Below, in pieces: positions 26,115-34,377 of a DNA stretch of 64,000 bases (positions are counted from its first letter, which is position 1; the number at the start of each line of letters is the position of its first letter). The notes beneath the pieces were generated by a model, which worked only from the letters and a program-made list of their open reading frames with translations, was not told the DNA's origin and searched no databases. Origin of the DNA: CAG-791 sp000431495 (GTDB taxonomy: Bacteria; Bacillota; Clostridia; Lachnospirales; Lachnospiraceae); the NCBI GenBank assembly GCA_052117605.1, contig JBQKIT010000011.1. The stretch is one strand, 5' to 3'. The translations under genes and the position numbers were made by a program.

Positions 26115-26549
26115 TTACTTGGTCTCTGCTGCAGCTTCAGCAGGCTTTTCTTCGCTCTGTGCCTTCTTCTCATCAAGAGTAATGTACAGATTGCTCATTC
26201 TCTTGAAGATGCGATAAGCTCTGCCCTGTGCACGAGGCTGAATTCTCTTCATGATCGGGCCGTTGGAAGCATGGCATTCTGCAATATAGAGATCTGCGAC
26301 ATTCATGCCGAGATTGTTCTCTGCGTTTGCTGCTGCAGACTTTAATAATTTCAGGATCACGCCCGAAGCATATCTCGGACTGTACTCAAGAATTCCAATT
26401 GCTGTCGTAACATCCTTACCTCTGATGGCATCCATTACGAAGCAGGCCTTCTGAACCGGAATTCTTGCATTGGTGAGCTTTGCGTGAGGTCTTGTATCCT
26501 TGACCGCATTTCTGGCTCTCTTTACTTGTGTTCTATGTCCGTTAGCCAT
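26115..26549 (-). CDS. rplV: 50S ribosomal protein L22
   Basis: Protein of 144 residues whose long beta-hairpin lines the exit tunnel next to L4 (PRAQGRAYRIFKRMSNLYITL). It carries an Ala/Glu-rich C-terminal extension of about 20 residues (DEKKAQSEEKPAEAAAETK) beyond the standard end. Confidence 0.97.
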   Translation of the reverse strand: MANGHRTQVKRARNAVKDTRPHAKLTNARIPVQKACFVMDAIRGKDVTTAIGILEYSPRYASGVILKLLKSAAANAENNLGMNVADLYIAECHASNGPIMKRIQPRAQGRAYRIFKRMSNLYITLDEKKAQSEEKPAEAAAETK

Positions 26550-26587
26550 AGATCTGAACTCCTTTCGATGTAACAGGCACTGAGTAA

Positions 26588-26872
26588 TTACCTACCCGTG
26601 CTGGATTCTTTGTTATTTCCGTTATGACCGCGGAATGTTCTGGTCTGTACGAACTCACCGAGCTTGTGTCCGACCATGTCTTCCGTAATGTATACCGGAA
26701 CATGCTTTCTGCCGTCATGAACCGCAATGGTATGTCCAACAAAGGACGGGAAAATCGTGGAACGGCGGGACCAGGTCTTGATAACCTGCTTGTCGCCGGC
26801 AGCGTTCATTGCATCTACCTTCTTCAAAAGGCTTTCGTCAGCGAAAGGTCCTTTTTTCAGTGATCTTGCCAT
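26588..26872 (-). CDS. rpsS: 30S ribosomal protein S19
   Basis: Head protein of 94 residues contacting S13 and the A-site finger. MARSLKKGPFADESLLKKV start and HKLGEFVQTRTFRGH motif. Between rplB and rplV. Confidence 0.98.
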   Translation of the reverse strand: MARSLKKGPFADESLLKKVDAMNAAGDKQVIKTWSRRSTIFPSFVGHTIAVHDGRKHVPVYITEDMVGHKLGEFVQTRTFRGHNGNNKESSTGR

Positions 26873-26883
26873 TTCGTACCTCC

Positions 26884-27723
26884 TTATTTAAGTCCCTTTC
26901 CGTTTCTTCTTCTTACGATAAGCTTGTCAGAAGATTTTCTCTTACGAGTCTTGTAACCAAGAGCAGGCTTGCCCCAAGGGGTTACAGGGCCGGGACGTCC
27001 GACAGGTGCCTTACCTTCACCACCACCATGAGGGTGATCGTTCGGGTTCATGACAGAACCGCGGACATGAGGACGAATGCCCATGTGGCGGATACGGCCA
27101 GCCTTACCATAGTGAACCAGGCTGTGGTCTCCGTTGCCTACAATACCAATGGTTGCGCGGCAAGCCAGCGGAACCATTCTCATCTCTCCGGAAGGAAGAC
27201 GAAGTGTTGCATAACCGTTCTCCTTTGCCATCAGCTGAGCAGAAGCACCGGCAGTTCTTGCCAGCTGTCCGCCCTTTCCGATGTAAAGCTCAACGTTGTG
27301 AACCATCGTACCAACAGGGATCTCAGAGAGGGGCAGGCAGTTGCCTACGCGGATCTCGGCCTTCGGTCCGTTCATGACCTTCATGCCGTCTGTCAGACCC
27401 TGAGGAGCAAGGATGTAGCTCTTCTCACCATCTGCATATACGATCAGGGCGATGTTAGCGGTTCTGTTCGGATCGTACTCGATTCCGACAACAGTTGCCG
27501 GTACATCATCCTTCAGTCTTCTGAAGTCTACATTTCTGTATTTATTTCTGTTTCCGCCGCCTCTGTGACGAACCGTGATCTTACCCTGGTTGTTTCTTCC
27601 GGCATTCTTACGCTTGGAAACGATCAGACTCTTTTCAGGTGTTGTCTTGGTCACTTCAGCGAAGTCGGAGCCGGACATGTTACGTCTGGACGGGGTATAA
27701 GCGGTATACTTTTTAATTCCCAT
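26884..27723 (-). CDS. rplB: 50S ribosomal protein L2
   Basis: Protein of 279 residues near the peptidyl transferase centre, needed for subunit association. Core motifs GKITVRHRGGGNRNKYR and VRGSVMNPNDHPHGGGEGKAPVGR, with the conserved His of the PHGGGEG loop. The spacer before it (27724-27815) shows nothing else. Confidence 0.98.
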   Translation of the reverse strand: MGIKKYTAYTPSRRNMSGSDFAEVTKTTPEKSLIVSKRKNAGRNNQGKITVRHRGGGNRNKYRNVDFRRLKDDVPATVVGIEYDPNRTANIALIVYADGEKSYILAPQGLTDGMKVMNGPKAEIRVGNCLPLSEIPVGTMVHNVELYIGKGGQLARTAGASAQLMAKENGYATLRLPSGEMRMVPLACRATIGIVGNGDHSLVHYGKAGRIRHMGIRPHVRGSVMNPNDHPHGGGEGKAPVGRPGPVTPWGKPALGYKTRKRKSSDKLIVRRRNGKGLK

Positions 27724-27815
27724 TTTATAACTCCTTCTTTCTAGTTAATCGCACCGCGCCCGAAGCAATGTGCGCCTGGGATGGCCTGTCTGCTTCAGGA
27801 CTTTTATCATCCGGA

Positions 27816-28115
27816 TCAGAGTCCTGTGAAGAACTCGATATCCTTGCTGTCTTCAGTAAGGGTAACCACTGCCTTCTTGCCCTTAGCGGTCTTTCCGACA
27901 GTCATTCCTCTTCTCTTGCTCTTTGCTCTGCAGGTAATGGTGTTGACCTTCTTTACCTTGGTTCCCTCAAAGAGCTTCTCAACAGCTTCTTTGATCTGGA
28001 TCTTGTTTGCTTCCGGATGTACATAGAATGTGTACTTCTTCTCAGCAGTGATGTTCATACTCTTCTCGGTAAGAACAGGCTTTAAGATGACATCATAATA
28101 TCCAAGTGCTGCCAT
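27816..28115 (-). CDS. rplW: 50S ribosomal protein L23
   Basis: Tunnel-exit protein of 99 residues, docking site for trigger factor and SRP. DVILKPVLTEKSM and KVNTITCRAKSKRRG motifs. Its ATG shares one base with the rplD stop codon (TAATG), so it is translationally coupled. Confidence 0.97.
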   Translation of the reverse strand: MAALGYYDVILKPVLTEKSMNITAEKKYTFYVHPEANKIQIKEAVEKLFEGTKVKKVNTITCRAKSKRRGMTVGKTAKGKKAVVTLTEDSKDIEFFTGL

Positions 28116-28738
28116 TATGCGTACACCTCCTCAATCTTCGCAACAGCGTCCTTTGTCAGGATGACTGTCTGTGCGTTCATCAGATCGTAAACGTTGATCG
28201 TGTTTGCTGTAGATGTCTTTACGCTCGGAACATTTCCGGAAGCGCGTACAACGCTTGCATCATCTGCTCCGAGAACAACCAGAGCCTTCTCAGCTGCCTT
28301 GAGATTCTCAAGAACCTTGACGAAGTTCTTCGTCTTGGGCTCCTCAAAGGTGATCTGATCTACAACAATGATCTTGCCGCCGGCAAGGCGATCGGACAGA
28401 GCAGACAGCAGAGCTGCTCTCTTCTCCTTCTTATTGAGCTTGAAGGAATAGTCGCGCGGTACCGGAGCGAAAACAACGCCGCCGTGTCTCCACTGAGGAG
28501 AGCGGGTGGATCCCTGTCTTGCATGTCCGGTTCCCTTCTGTCTCCAGGGCTTAGCAGTGCTGCCGGAAACCTCGGAACGGGTCTTAGCCTTCTGTGTTCC
28601 CTGGCGGTTGTTAGCCAGCTGCTGAACCACTGCGAGATGCAGCAGGTTCTCGTTGGGCTCTACGCCAAAGACCTTGTCGGAGAGGTCGATCTTTCCGACT
28701 TCTTTTCCTTCCATATTGAAAACAGATACGTTAGCCAT
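28115..28738 (-). CDS. rplD: 50S ribosomal protein L4
   Basis: Protein of 207 residues with a tunnel loop (KPWRQKGTGHARQGSTRSPQWRHGG, about residues 63-87); in E. coli also the autogenous repressor of the S10 operon. A regulatory role in this organism is not shown by the sequence. Confidence 0.98.
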   Translation of the reverse strand: MANVSVFNMEGKEVGKIDLSDKVFGVEPNENLLHLAVVQQLANNRQGTQKAKTRSEVSGSTAKPWRQKGTGHARQGSTRSPQWRHGGVVFAPVPRDYSFKLNKKEKRAALLSALSDRLAGGKIIVVDQITFEEPKTKNFVKVLENLKAAEKALVVLGADDASVVRASGNVPSVKTSTANTINVYDLMNAQTVILTKDAVAKIEEVYA

Positions 28739-28772
28739 TTCTGAATGGTCCTCCTTTCATTCGGGCAGCTGC

Positions 28773-29453
28773 TCAAACATCCGCCTTGGTTGTCTCTTTG
28801 ATCGTGACGAGGCCCTTCTTGGGTCCGGGAACCGCACCCTTGACAAGGATGATGTTCTTCTCAGGATCAATCTTGACAATCTCGAGGTTTCTTACAGTCA
28901 CCTGAACGCTTCCCACATGGCCAGGCATTACCTTGCCGGGGAATACACGGCTGGGTGTAGAAGAAGTACCGTTGGAACCCTGATGACGATGGAACTTGGA
29001 GCCGTGCCCCATGGGTCCTCTGTGCTGACCCTTCTGGATCGCAGAACGGAAGCCCTTACCCTTGCTGGTAGCAGTCACGTCGATGTGATCGCCTTCTGCA
29101 AAGATGTCTGCCTTGATCTCAGTGCCAATCTGATACTCAGCTGCGTTCTCAAAACGGAACTCACGGACAAACTTCTTGCTGGAAACGCCAGCCTTCTCAA
29201 AGTGTCCCTTGAGAGCCTTGCCTGTGCCGTGGCGATGAGCAACTTCTACCTTTCCGCTCTTGTCAACATTCTTGGCACGATCTACCGCATCCACATAGCC
29301 GACCTGAACTGCTTCATAGCCGTCGTTGTCTGCGGTCTTGATCTGAGTCACTACGTTCGGGCCTGCCTCCAGGACCGTTACAGGAATCAGAGTGCCGTCT
29401 TCTGCGAAGATCTGAGTCATTCCGACCTTCGTTGCAAGTATTGCTTTTTTCAT
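28773..29453 (-). CDS. rplC: 50S ribosomal protein L3
   Basis: Early assembly protein of 226 residues whose extension reaches the peptidyl transferase centre. KAILATKVGMTQIFAEDG start and the GHGSKFHRHQGSNG basic loop, with KVMPGHVG shortly after. Preceded by a long 359-base spacer from rpsJ. Confidence 0.98.
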   Translation of the reverse strand: MKKAILATKVGMTQIFAEDGTLIPVTVLEAGPNVVTQIKTADNDGYEAVQVGYVDAVDRAKNVDKSGKVEVAHRHGTGKALKGHFEKAGVSSKKFVREFRFENAAEYQIGTEIKADIFAEGDHIDVTATSKGKGFRSAIQKGQHRGPMGHGSKFHRHQGSNGTSSTPSRVFPGKVMPGHVGSVQVTVRNLEIVKIDPEKNIILVKGAVPGPKKGLVTIKETTKADV

Positions 29454-29812
29454 ATCTCTTTACCTCTTTCTGCCGGTATCTCCGGCGTTGTAACACCATA
29501 ATCGGTGTTAATCCCTACAGCGGACATCGCATCAGGCGGAAGGTGTGACTTCTGCTGCAAAGAGCTGTGGGTCTGCTGTCTGACCTGCGGTGAACCTGAA
29601 CCGCTGCCCTTTGCGCCCTCTGTGCTCCCCGGCACCGACTCACAGGTGTCCATGTGTCAGGGGATGTCATACTAAGTAGAGGTTATGGTCACGTCCCGGA
29701 TTCCGGATCTTCGATTTCCGGTCTCCTTTTATCATGGGACGGGACTTGCGTTGTAATAGAAGCTTTCGCTTCTGCCGTCTTTCCGGCTGTCTCACCTGTC
29801 CGGTATCCGAAA
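29454..29812 (-). other. Long spacer between rpsJ and rplC
   Basis: A 359-base gap inside what is normally a tight S10 operon. No reading frame has a ribosome binding site and plausible composition. On the minus strand it contains GAAGC-GAAA-GCTTC, a GNRA tetraloop hairpin near 29765, and several GC-rich pairing segments. It may be a leader for rplC-rplD, a processing region, or decayed DNA. No promoter with good spacing was found. Confidence 0.5.
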
Positions 29813-30130
29813 TTACTTGGTCACCATCTTAACGTTGATGTAAACACCGGCAGGCATTTCCAGACGCTGAAGAGCATCTACTGTCTTCTGCGTAGGGGTG
29901 ATGACGTCGATCAGTCTCTTGTGAGTTCTCTGCTCGAACTGCTCACGGCTGTCCTTATACTTATGAACAGCACGAAGGATGGTAACAACCTCCTTCTTCG
30001 TCGGAAGCGGAACCGGGCCGCTTACCTGAGAGCCGCTCTTCTTCACGGTCTCAATGATCTTACGTGCAGATGCATCGATAAGTTCGTGATCATACGCCTT
30101 CAATGTGATTCTCATTACCTGATTTGCCAT
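29813..30130 (-). CDS. rpsJ: 30S ribosomal protein S10
   Basis: Protein of 105 residues that works in the 30S head and, as NusE, in antitermination with NusB. The start at MANQVMRITLKAYDHE matches lachnospiral S10 proteins and has AAGGAGG 11 bases before it, with seven Ts between; the internal ATG of MRITL has only a weak site. First gene of the ribosomal block. Confidence 0.97.
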   Translation of the reverse strand: MANQVMRITLKAYDHELIDASARKIIETVKKSGSQVSGPVPLPTKKEVVTILRAVHKYKDSREQFEQRTHKRLIDVITPTQKTVDALQRLEMPAGVYINVKMVTK

Positions 30131-30431
30131 AAAAAAAGTCGCCTCCTTATTCGCACTTTTTAATGAAGTACGACAAGCGGTGACTGTACACACTCCCGTG
30201 CGTGTCCTGTCTTTCTCAAAAGAAAGGTCAACGGAAAACCGTTGACAGGACGCTTATCACGTCGTTTCTACACTGGGCAGACTGTTCTTCGGTACAGTGA
30301 CTTGTCGTCAGATTGTTGGGCGTGCCCACCAGGTCCTGCAGGCGCCCCAGACATTCGCTCCACGGAGTAACCCGAAACATGCTATTGCCTGTTCCGGCAA
30401 TCTCTCGCTTCATCGCTATCATGTCACAGCG
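30131..30431 (-). promoter_or_regulatory. S10 operon leader, structured
   Basis: About 300 untranslated bases between the S10 promoter and rpsJ. Minus-strand pairings include GTCAACGG-TTTT-CCGTTGAC (30227-30246), CTTTCT-TTTG-AGAAAG (30211-30226), a possible closing helix CCTGTC/GACAGG (30206-30249) that competes with the first for three bases, and ATTGCC/GGCAAT near 30390. Position and structure suit an autoregulatory leader. I cannot assign it to a known leader family. Confidence 0.6.
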
Positions 30432-30437
30432 TGTTTT

Positions 30438-30466
30438 ATTGTACACGAAGGTTTTTTGTATTGCAA
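30438..30466 (-). promoter_or_regulatory. Promoter of the S10 operon
   Basis: On the minus strand, -35 TTGCAA, 17-base spacer, -10 TACAAT. It is preceded by A/T-rich sequence. Transcription would start near 30431, giving a 300-base leader before rpsJ. Confidence 0.88.
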
Positions 30467-30580
30467 GTATTATTTTCTGCTTATTTCACAAACTTTTTAT
30501 CTGCTTTTCGTGCATCCTTTTCATACCAATCCCACATCCCGGAAGGAGACTCCATCCAGGGATGCAGGACAGATATTTTC

Positions 30581-32110
30581 TTACATGGAGGATACCTCAT
30601 CGTAGCAGTCAGTAATCGAGGTCTCCGGAGCCGGGGTCAGAAGAGAAACTGCGATATTTACCAGAATTGCGGCCGCAAAAGCAGGAAGCAGTTCATAGAT
30701 GCCGCAGATTCCGCCCTGCGGCCGGATCGCAAACTTCCAGACAAATACCATGATTCCACCGGTCAGCATTCCTGCAACCGCTCCGTATTTGTTCGAGCGC
30801 TTCCAGAACAGAGCCAGAAGAACCACAGGGCCAAAGGACGCGCCGAACCCCGCCCAGGCAAAGCTGACAATTCCGAATACCGAGCTGTCCGGATCCCAGG
30901 CTAGAACAATCCCGATAACGGCGATGGCAATAAGGCTCAGTCTTGAGAGCAGAAGTGCCTTGCTCTTCTCTATTTTAATGTGGAAGAACTTCACCAGAAT
31001 GTCATTGCTGACAGAGGACGACGCTGCAAGGAGCTGCGAATCTGCGGTGGACATGGTACTTGCAAGGATTCCGGAAAGCACGACTCCCGCAAGCAGCGCT
31101 GCGGCGATTCCATGCGAGGAAAGAAGATTCGAGATCTGTACAATAACGGTCTCTGAAGCCGATCCCTCCAGTACCGGAATGAGTTCTCCCCTGGACATGG
31201 CAAGTCCCACCATACCGATCAGAACTGCAACCGCCATGGAGATCACCACCCACACGGATGCAACTCTCCGGGAGAGCTTCAGCTTGCTGTCATCTTCAAT
31301 TGCCATAAAGCGCAGCAGAATGTGTGGCATGCCGAAATACCCAAGTCCCCAGGCAAGTGTGGAGCAGATGGTCAGAAGCGTGTACGGAAGCGCCTGTCCG
31401 GTTACCGGGTCATACGTCTGTCTCAGGGACAGATATCCCGGAAGAGATCTTGCATTGTCCAGAACCGCAGCAACACCTCCCGCCTGTGTGAATCCGAAAA
31501 CCAGAATCGCTGCAAGAGCCAGCGTCATAACAATGCTCTGAATAAAATCCGTTGTGGATGCCGCAAGGAATCCTCCCATTGCCGTGTAGAAAATAATAAC
31601 GATGGCACTGATGATCATCGCAGCGCGGTAATCCATTCCGAACAGAGAACGGAACAGCTTGCCGCAGGCAGCAAAGCCGGAAGCCGTATAGGGAACGAAG
31701 AAGATAATGATCCAGATCGCTGCAATCAGCGTCAGGACGTTTCTCTGATCTCCCCAGCGGTTGGAGAAGAATTCCGGAAGCGTAATCGAGCCCGTCCGCT
31801 CCGTATACCTGCGAAGCCTTTTCGCAACAATGAGCCAGTTCAGGTACGTTCCGGCAGCAAGGCCGATTACCGTCCAGCCGACATCCGCCGTTCCGGAAAG
31901 ATAGGCAAGCCCCGGAAGTCCCATCAGAAGATAGCTCGACATATCCGAGGCCTCTGCGCTCATCGCCGTAACCAGCGGCCCGAGCTGTCTCCCTCCCAGA
32001 TAAAAATCTCCCATCGTTTCATTCTTCTCGGACAGCTTGATTCCGATTCCTACCATAAGAAACAGGTAGGCCGCCATTGCTGCCAGCATTGTGATCTGTG
32101 CTCCTGTCAT
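30581..32110 (-). CDS. putP: Sodium/proline symporter family protein
   Basis: Sodium:solute symporter (SSS/SLC5) of 509 residues with about 13 membrane segments. DFYLGGRQLGPLVTAMSAEASDMSSYLLMGLPG is the PutP-type sodium- and proline-binding region, and PHILLRFMAIEDDSKLKLSRR is typical of PutP. Na+-coupled proline uptake is the likely role; other solutes in the family cannot be excluded. It has its own promoter and is followed by the S10 promoter region rather than a clear terminator. Confidence 0.9.
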   Translation of the reverse strand: MTGAQITMLAAMAAYLFLMVGIGIKLSEKNETMGDFYLGGRQLGPLVTAMSAEASDMSSYLLMGLPGLAYLSGTADVGWTVIGLAAGTYLNWLIVAKRLRRYTERTGSITLPEFFSNRWGDQRNVLTLIAAIWIIIFFVPYTASGFAACGKLFRSLFGMDYRAAMIISAIVIIFYTAMGGFLAASTTDFIQSIVMTLALAAILVFGFTQAGGVAAVLDNARSLPGYLSLRQTYDPVTGQALPYTLLTICSTLAWGLGYFGMPHILLRFMAIEDDSKLKLSRRVASVWVVISMAVAVLIGMVGLAMSRGELIPVLEGSASETVIVQISNLLSSHGIAAALLAGVVLSGILASTMSTADSQLLAASSSVSNDILVKFFHIKIEKSKALLLSRLSLIAIAVIGIVLAWDPDSSVFGIVSFAWAGFGASFGPVVLLALFWKRSNKYGAVAGMLTGGIMVFVWKFAIRPQGGICGIYELLPAFAAAILVNIAVSLLTPAPETSITDCYDEVSSM

Positions 32111-32160
32111 TGTGTTCTCCCTCTCATTTTGTTTTTTGTATACAAGAATACATGTGCTTC

Positions 32161-32189
32161 ATTGTATCCGCTTTGCCTCGGCACGTCAA
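32161..32189 (-). promoter_or_regulatory. Promoter of the symporter gene
   Basis: On the minus strand, -35 TTGACG, 17-base spacer, -10 TACAAT, about 50 bases upstream of the symporter ATG. The divergent methyltransferase gene begins at 32328. Confidence 0.88.
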
Positions 32190-32327
32190 TATGGCAGAGT
32201 AATGAAGTGCCTGTGGAATATCGATTTCTCATAGAGACCTTATCTGCGAAACCGGGCGAAAATATGTTACACTGAGAGTTACGAACAGGATTCTGATTGT
32301 AAATATACAGAGAAAAGAGAGTGCATT

Positions 32328-33209
32328 ATGTGGCTTGCCGATCAATGGAAAGATTATGAAGTACTGGACACCTCCTGTGGCGAGAAGCTGGAGCGCTGGG
32401 GCGAATATCGTCTGATTCGTCCCGACCCGCAGGTAATCTGGTCTACCCGGAAGGGGCATGACTGGGATCGTCCAAACGCTCATTATCACCGCAGCAAAAG
32501 CGGTGGCGGAAACTGGGAATTCTTCTCCCTTCCCGAAGAATGGATGATCTCCTACACCGGAAACGGTAAGGAACGTCATTTCATGCTGAAGCCGTTCAGC
32601 TTCAAGCACACCGGACTTTTCCCCGAGCAGGCGGTCAACTGGGACTGGTTTACGCCGATCCTGCAGAAGGCCTGCACAGAAGGACGACCCCCCAAGGTTC
32701 TGAACCTGTTTGCCTACACCGGAGGAGCCACCGCAGCTGCAGCATCTGCGGGAGCAAGCGTCACACATGTGGATGCTTCCAAAGGAATGGTCACCTGGGC
32801 CAGAGAAAATGCAGCCATCTCCGGTCTCGAGGAAGCTCCGATCCGGTGGCTCGTGGATGACTGCGTCAAATTCGCAGAACGTGAAATCCGCCGCGGCAAC
32901 CACTATGATGCCATTATCATGGATCCGCCCTCTTACGGGCGCGGTCCGAAGGGTGAGATCTGGAAGATGGAGGAGAATATTTATGGCTTCCTCCAGCTGT
33001 GCTCCGAGCTTTTGTCGGAGGATCCGCTGTTTGTTCTTCTGAATTCCTACACCACCGGACTTCAGCCCGCGGTCCTTTCCTACATGCTAAGCACGGTCTT
33101 CGTTCCGAAATTCGGCGGACACGTCGACGCCGATGAAGTCGGACTCCCCGTCACAGGAACCGGTCTTGTGCTCCCCTGCGGAGCTGCAGGACGCTGGCAG
33201 AAGCACTGA
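32328..33209 (+). CDS. Class I SAM-dependent methyltransferase
   Basis: Methyltransferase of 293 residues, of the COG1092 (RlmI/RlmK-like) type without the PUA domain. SAM-binding motif I NLFAYTGGATAAAASAGA at about residues 126-143, acidic residue in THVDAS, and the DPPSYGRG catalytic motif typical of rRNA base methyltransferases. A 23S rRNA target is likely by family, not proven. It is a single plus-strand gene between minus-strand operons, with a hairpin terminator just after its stop that also overlaps the end of maf. Confidence 0.85.
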   Translation: MWLADQWKDYEVLDTSCGEKLERWGEYRLIRPDPQVIWSTRKGHDWDRPNAHYHRSKSGGGNWEFFSLPEEWMISYTGNGKERHFMLKPFSFKHTGLFPEQAVNWDWFTPILQKACTEGRPPKVLNLFAYTGGATAAAASAGASVTHVDASKGMVTWARENAAISGLEEAPIRWLVDDCVKFAEREIRRGNHYDAIIMDPPSYGRGPKGEIWKMEENIYGFLQLCSELLSEDPLFVLLNSYTTGLQPAVLSYMLSTVFVPKFGGHVDADEVGLPVTGTGLVLPCGAAGRWQKH

Positions 33210-33214
33210 AAAAG

Positions 33215-33259
33215 AAACAGGATGAACTTCGGATTTTAATCCAGAAGTCCATCCTGTTT
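33215..33259. terminator. Bidirectional terminator, methyltransferase/maf
   Basis: AAACAGGATGAACTTC pairs with GAAGTCCATCCTGTTT with an inner GGAT/ATCC and one mismatch. T- and A-rich flanks are on both sides. The hairpin covers the maf stop codon (33236), so it serves both convergent genes. Confidence 0.82.
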
Positions 33260-33847
33260 GATTTTCTGATAAAGCTCTGCAATCGGAAGTCCGACCACGC
33301 TGTGATAGCTCCCGTGTATCTCCGATACAAACATGCCGAAGGCTCCTTGAATTCCGTAGGCTCCCGCCTTGTCATCCGCTTCCCCGGTTGCAAGATACCT
33401 GCGAATCTCTTCTTCCTCCATTGCATTGACGGAAACAGCTGTGATGCTGCAGAACGAATCCTGTCTTTCCTTTCCGGCATCATCCGTCCAGAAAAGTGCA
33501 ATGGCCGTCATCACCTGATGCTCTCTTCCCTGGAGAGCTTCGATCATCTCAAAGGCTTCTCCTCTGTCATGCGGCTTTCCAAGGATCCTGTCACCAAGAA
33601 CCACAATGGTATCTGAGCCGATCACGGCAATCGGTGTTCCAGCCGATTCCTTTTCCTTCTGTTCTGCAAGGACTCTTCGAAAAACCTCCTGCGCCTTATG
33701 ACGCGCAAGCTCCGTCACATAGCGTTCCGGGATGGTCTCCCTGCTCTTCTCCTCTTCTGTTGCCGGAATGATATCAAATTCCAGTCCCATCTGATGAAGA
33801 AGTTCTTTTCTTCTCGGCGATGCGGAGGCAAGAATCCATCTTCTCAT
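33236..33847 (-). CDS. maf: Maf-like nucleoside triphosphate pyrophosphatase
   Basis: House-cleaning pyrophosphatase of 203 residues that hydrolyses non-canonical nucleotides (dTTP/UTP or m7GTP subfamilies). ILASASPRRKELL (residues 5-17), catalytic region IGSDTIVVLGDRILGKP, and GAYGIQGAFGMFV near the end are diagnostic. It overlaps the preceding unknown gene by 4 bases. Last gene of a five-gene minus-strand run. Confidence 0.94.
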   Translation of the reverse strand: MRRWILASASPRRKELLHQMGLEFDIIPATEEEKSRETIPERYVTELARHKAQEVFRRVLAEQKEKESAGTPIAVIGSDTIVVLGDRILGKPHDRGEAFEMIEALQGREHQVMTAIALFWTDDAGKERQDSFCSITAVSVNAMEEEEIRRYLATGEADDKAGAYGIQGAFGMFVSEIHGSYHSVVGLPIAELYQKIKQDGLLD

Positions 33848-34377
33848 TCCGCATCTCCCGCAGCATCCGCTTCCCGGATCTCATTCTCATTCGCGATGCC
33901 TGCCGCAGCATTCTCATCGTTCACAAAGCCGCCTGCACCCTCGCTGATTGCACCGTCAATCAGGCGCAGCAGCTCAAGAGCGCTTCGAAAATATACCTTC
34001 TTATTCTCTTCTGCCCAAACCACCTGCCCCTGCCAGGTTGAATTCTGGCGGTACTTGATCTGAACAATGAAGGTTCCCTCTGCTCCGTTTTTATCTTCCA
34101 GATTTCCCATAATCTTATCTCTTTTTCTGTAGAAAGCCTGTGCCATCCCCTGCGCTGATGTTTTCCCAAAGGTACGCGGAATTGTTGATTTCTGCGGGAA
34201 GTTCAGATCATCCAGAAATTCCTCAATCTGTTCAATGGCCTGCAGCATGCCCGAAAACCGTCTGGGCTCCGGATCATATTCATTCCAGATTCTTCCCTCG
34301 TAATCCGTGCCGTTTTTCCGATCGATACAAATGGAGATCAGGTTCAGCGCATAGACACAATATGTATAATTAGCCAT
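33844..34377 (-). CDS. Conserved hypothetical protein
   Basis: 177 residues, function not recognised. It has a compact N-terminal region (residues 1-125), then VYFRSALELLRLIDGAI, then an acidic Ala/Glu-rich tail from about residue 150. The IKYRQNSTWQGQVVWAEENKKVYFRS stretch looks like a small beta domain that also occurs in other clostridial proteins next to regulators. It overlaps the regulator gene by 8 bases and maf by 4, so it is co-translated with both; it may act with the regulator. Confidence 0.7.
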   Translation of the reverse strand: MANYTYCVYALNLISICIDRKNGTDYEGRIWNEYDPEPRRFSGMLQAIEQIEEFLDDLNFPQKSTIPRTFGKTSAQGMAQAFYRKRDKIMGNLEDKNGAEGTFIVQIKYRQNSTWQGQVVWAEENKKVYFRSALELLRLIDGAISEGAGGFVNDENAAAGIANENEIREADAAGDAE

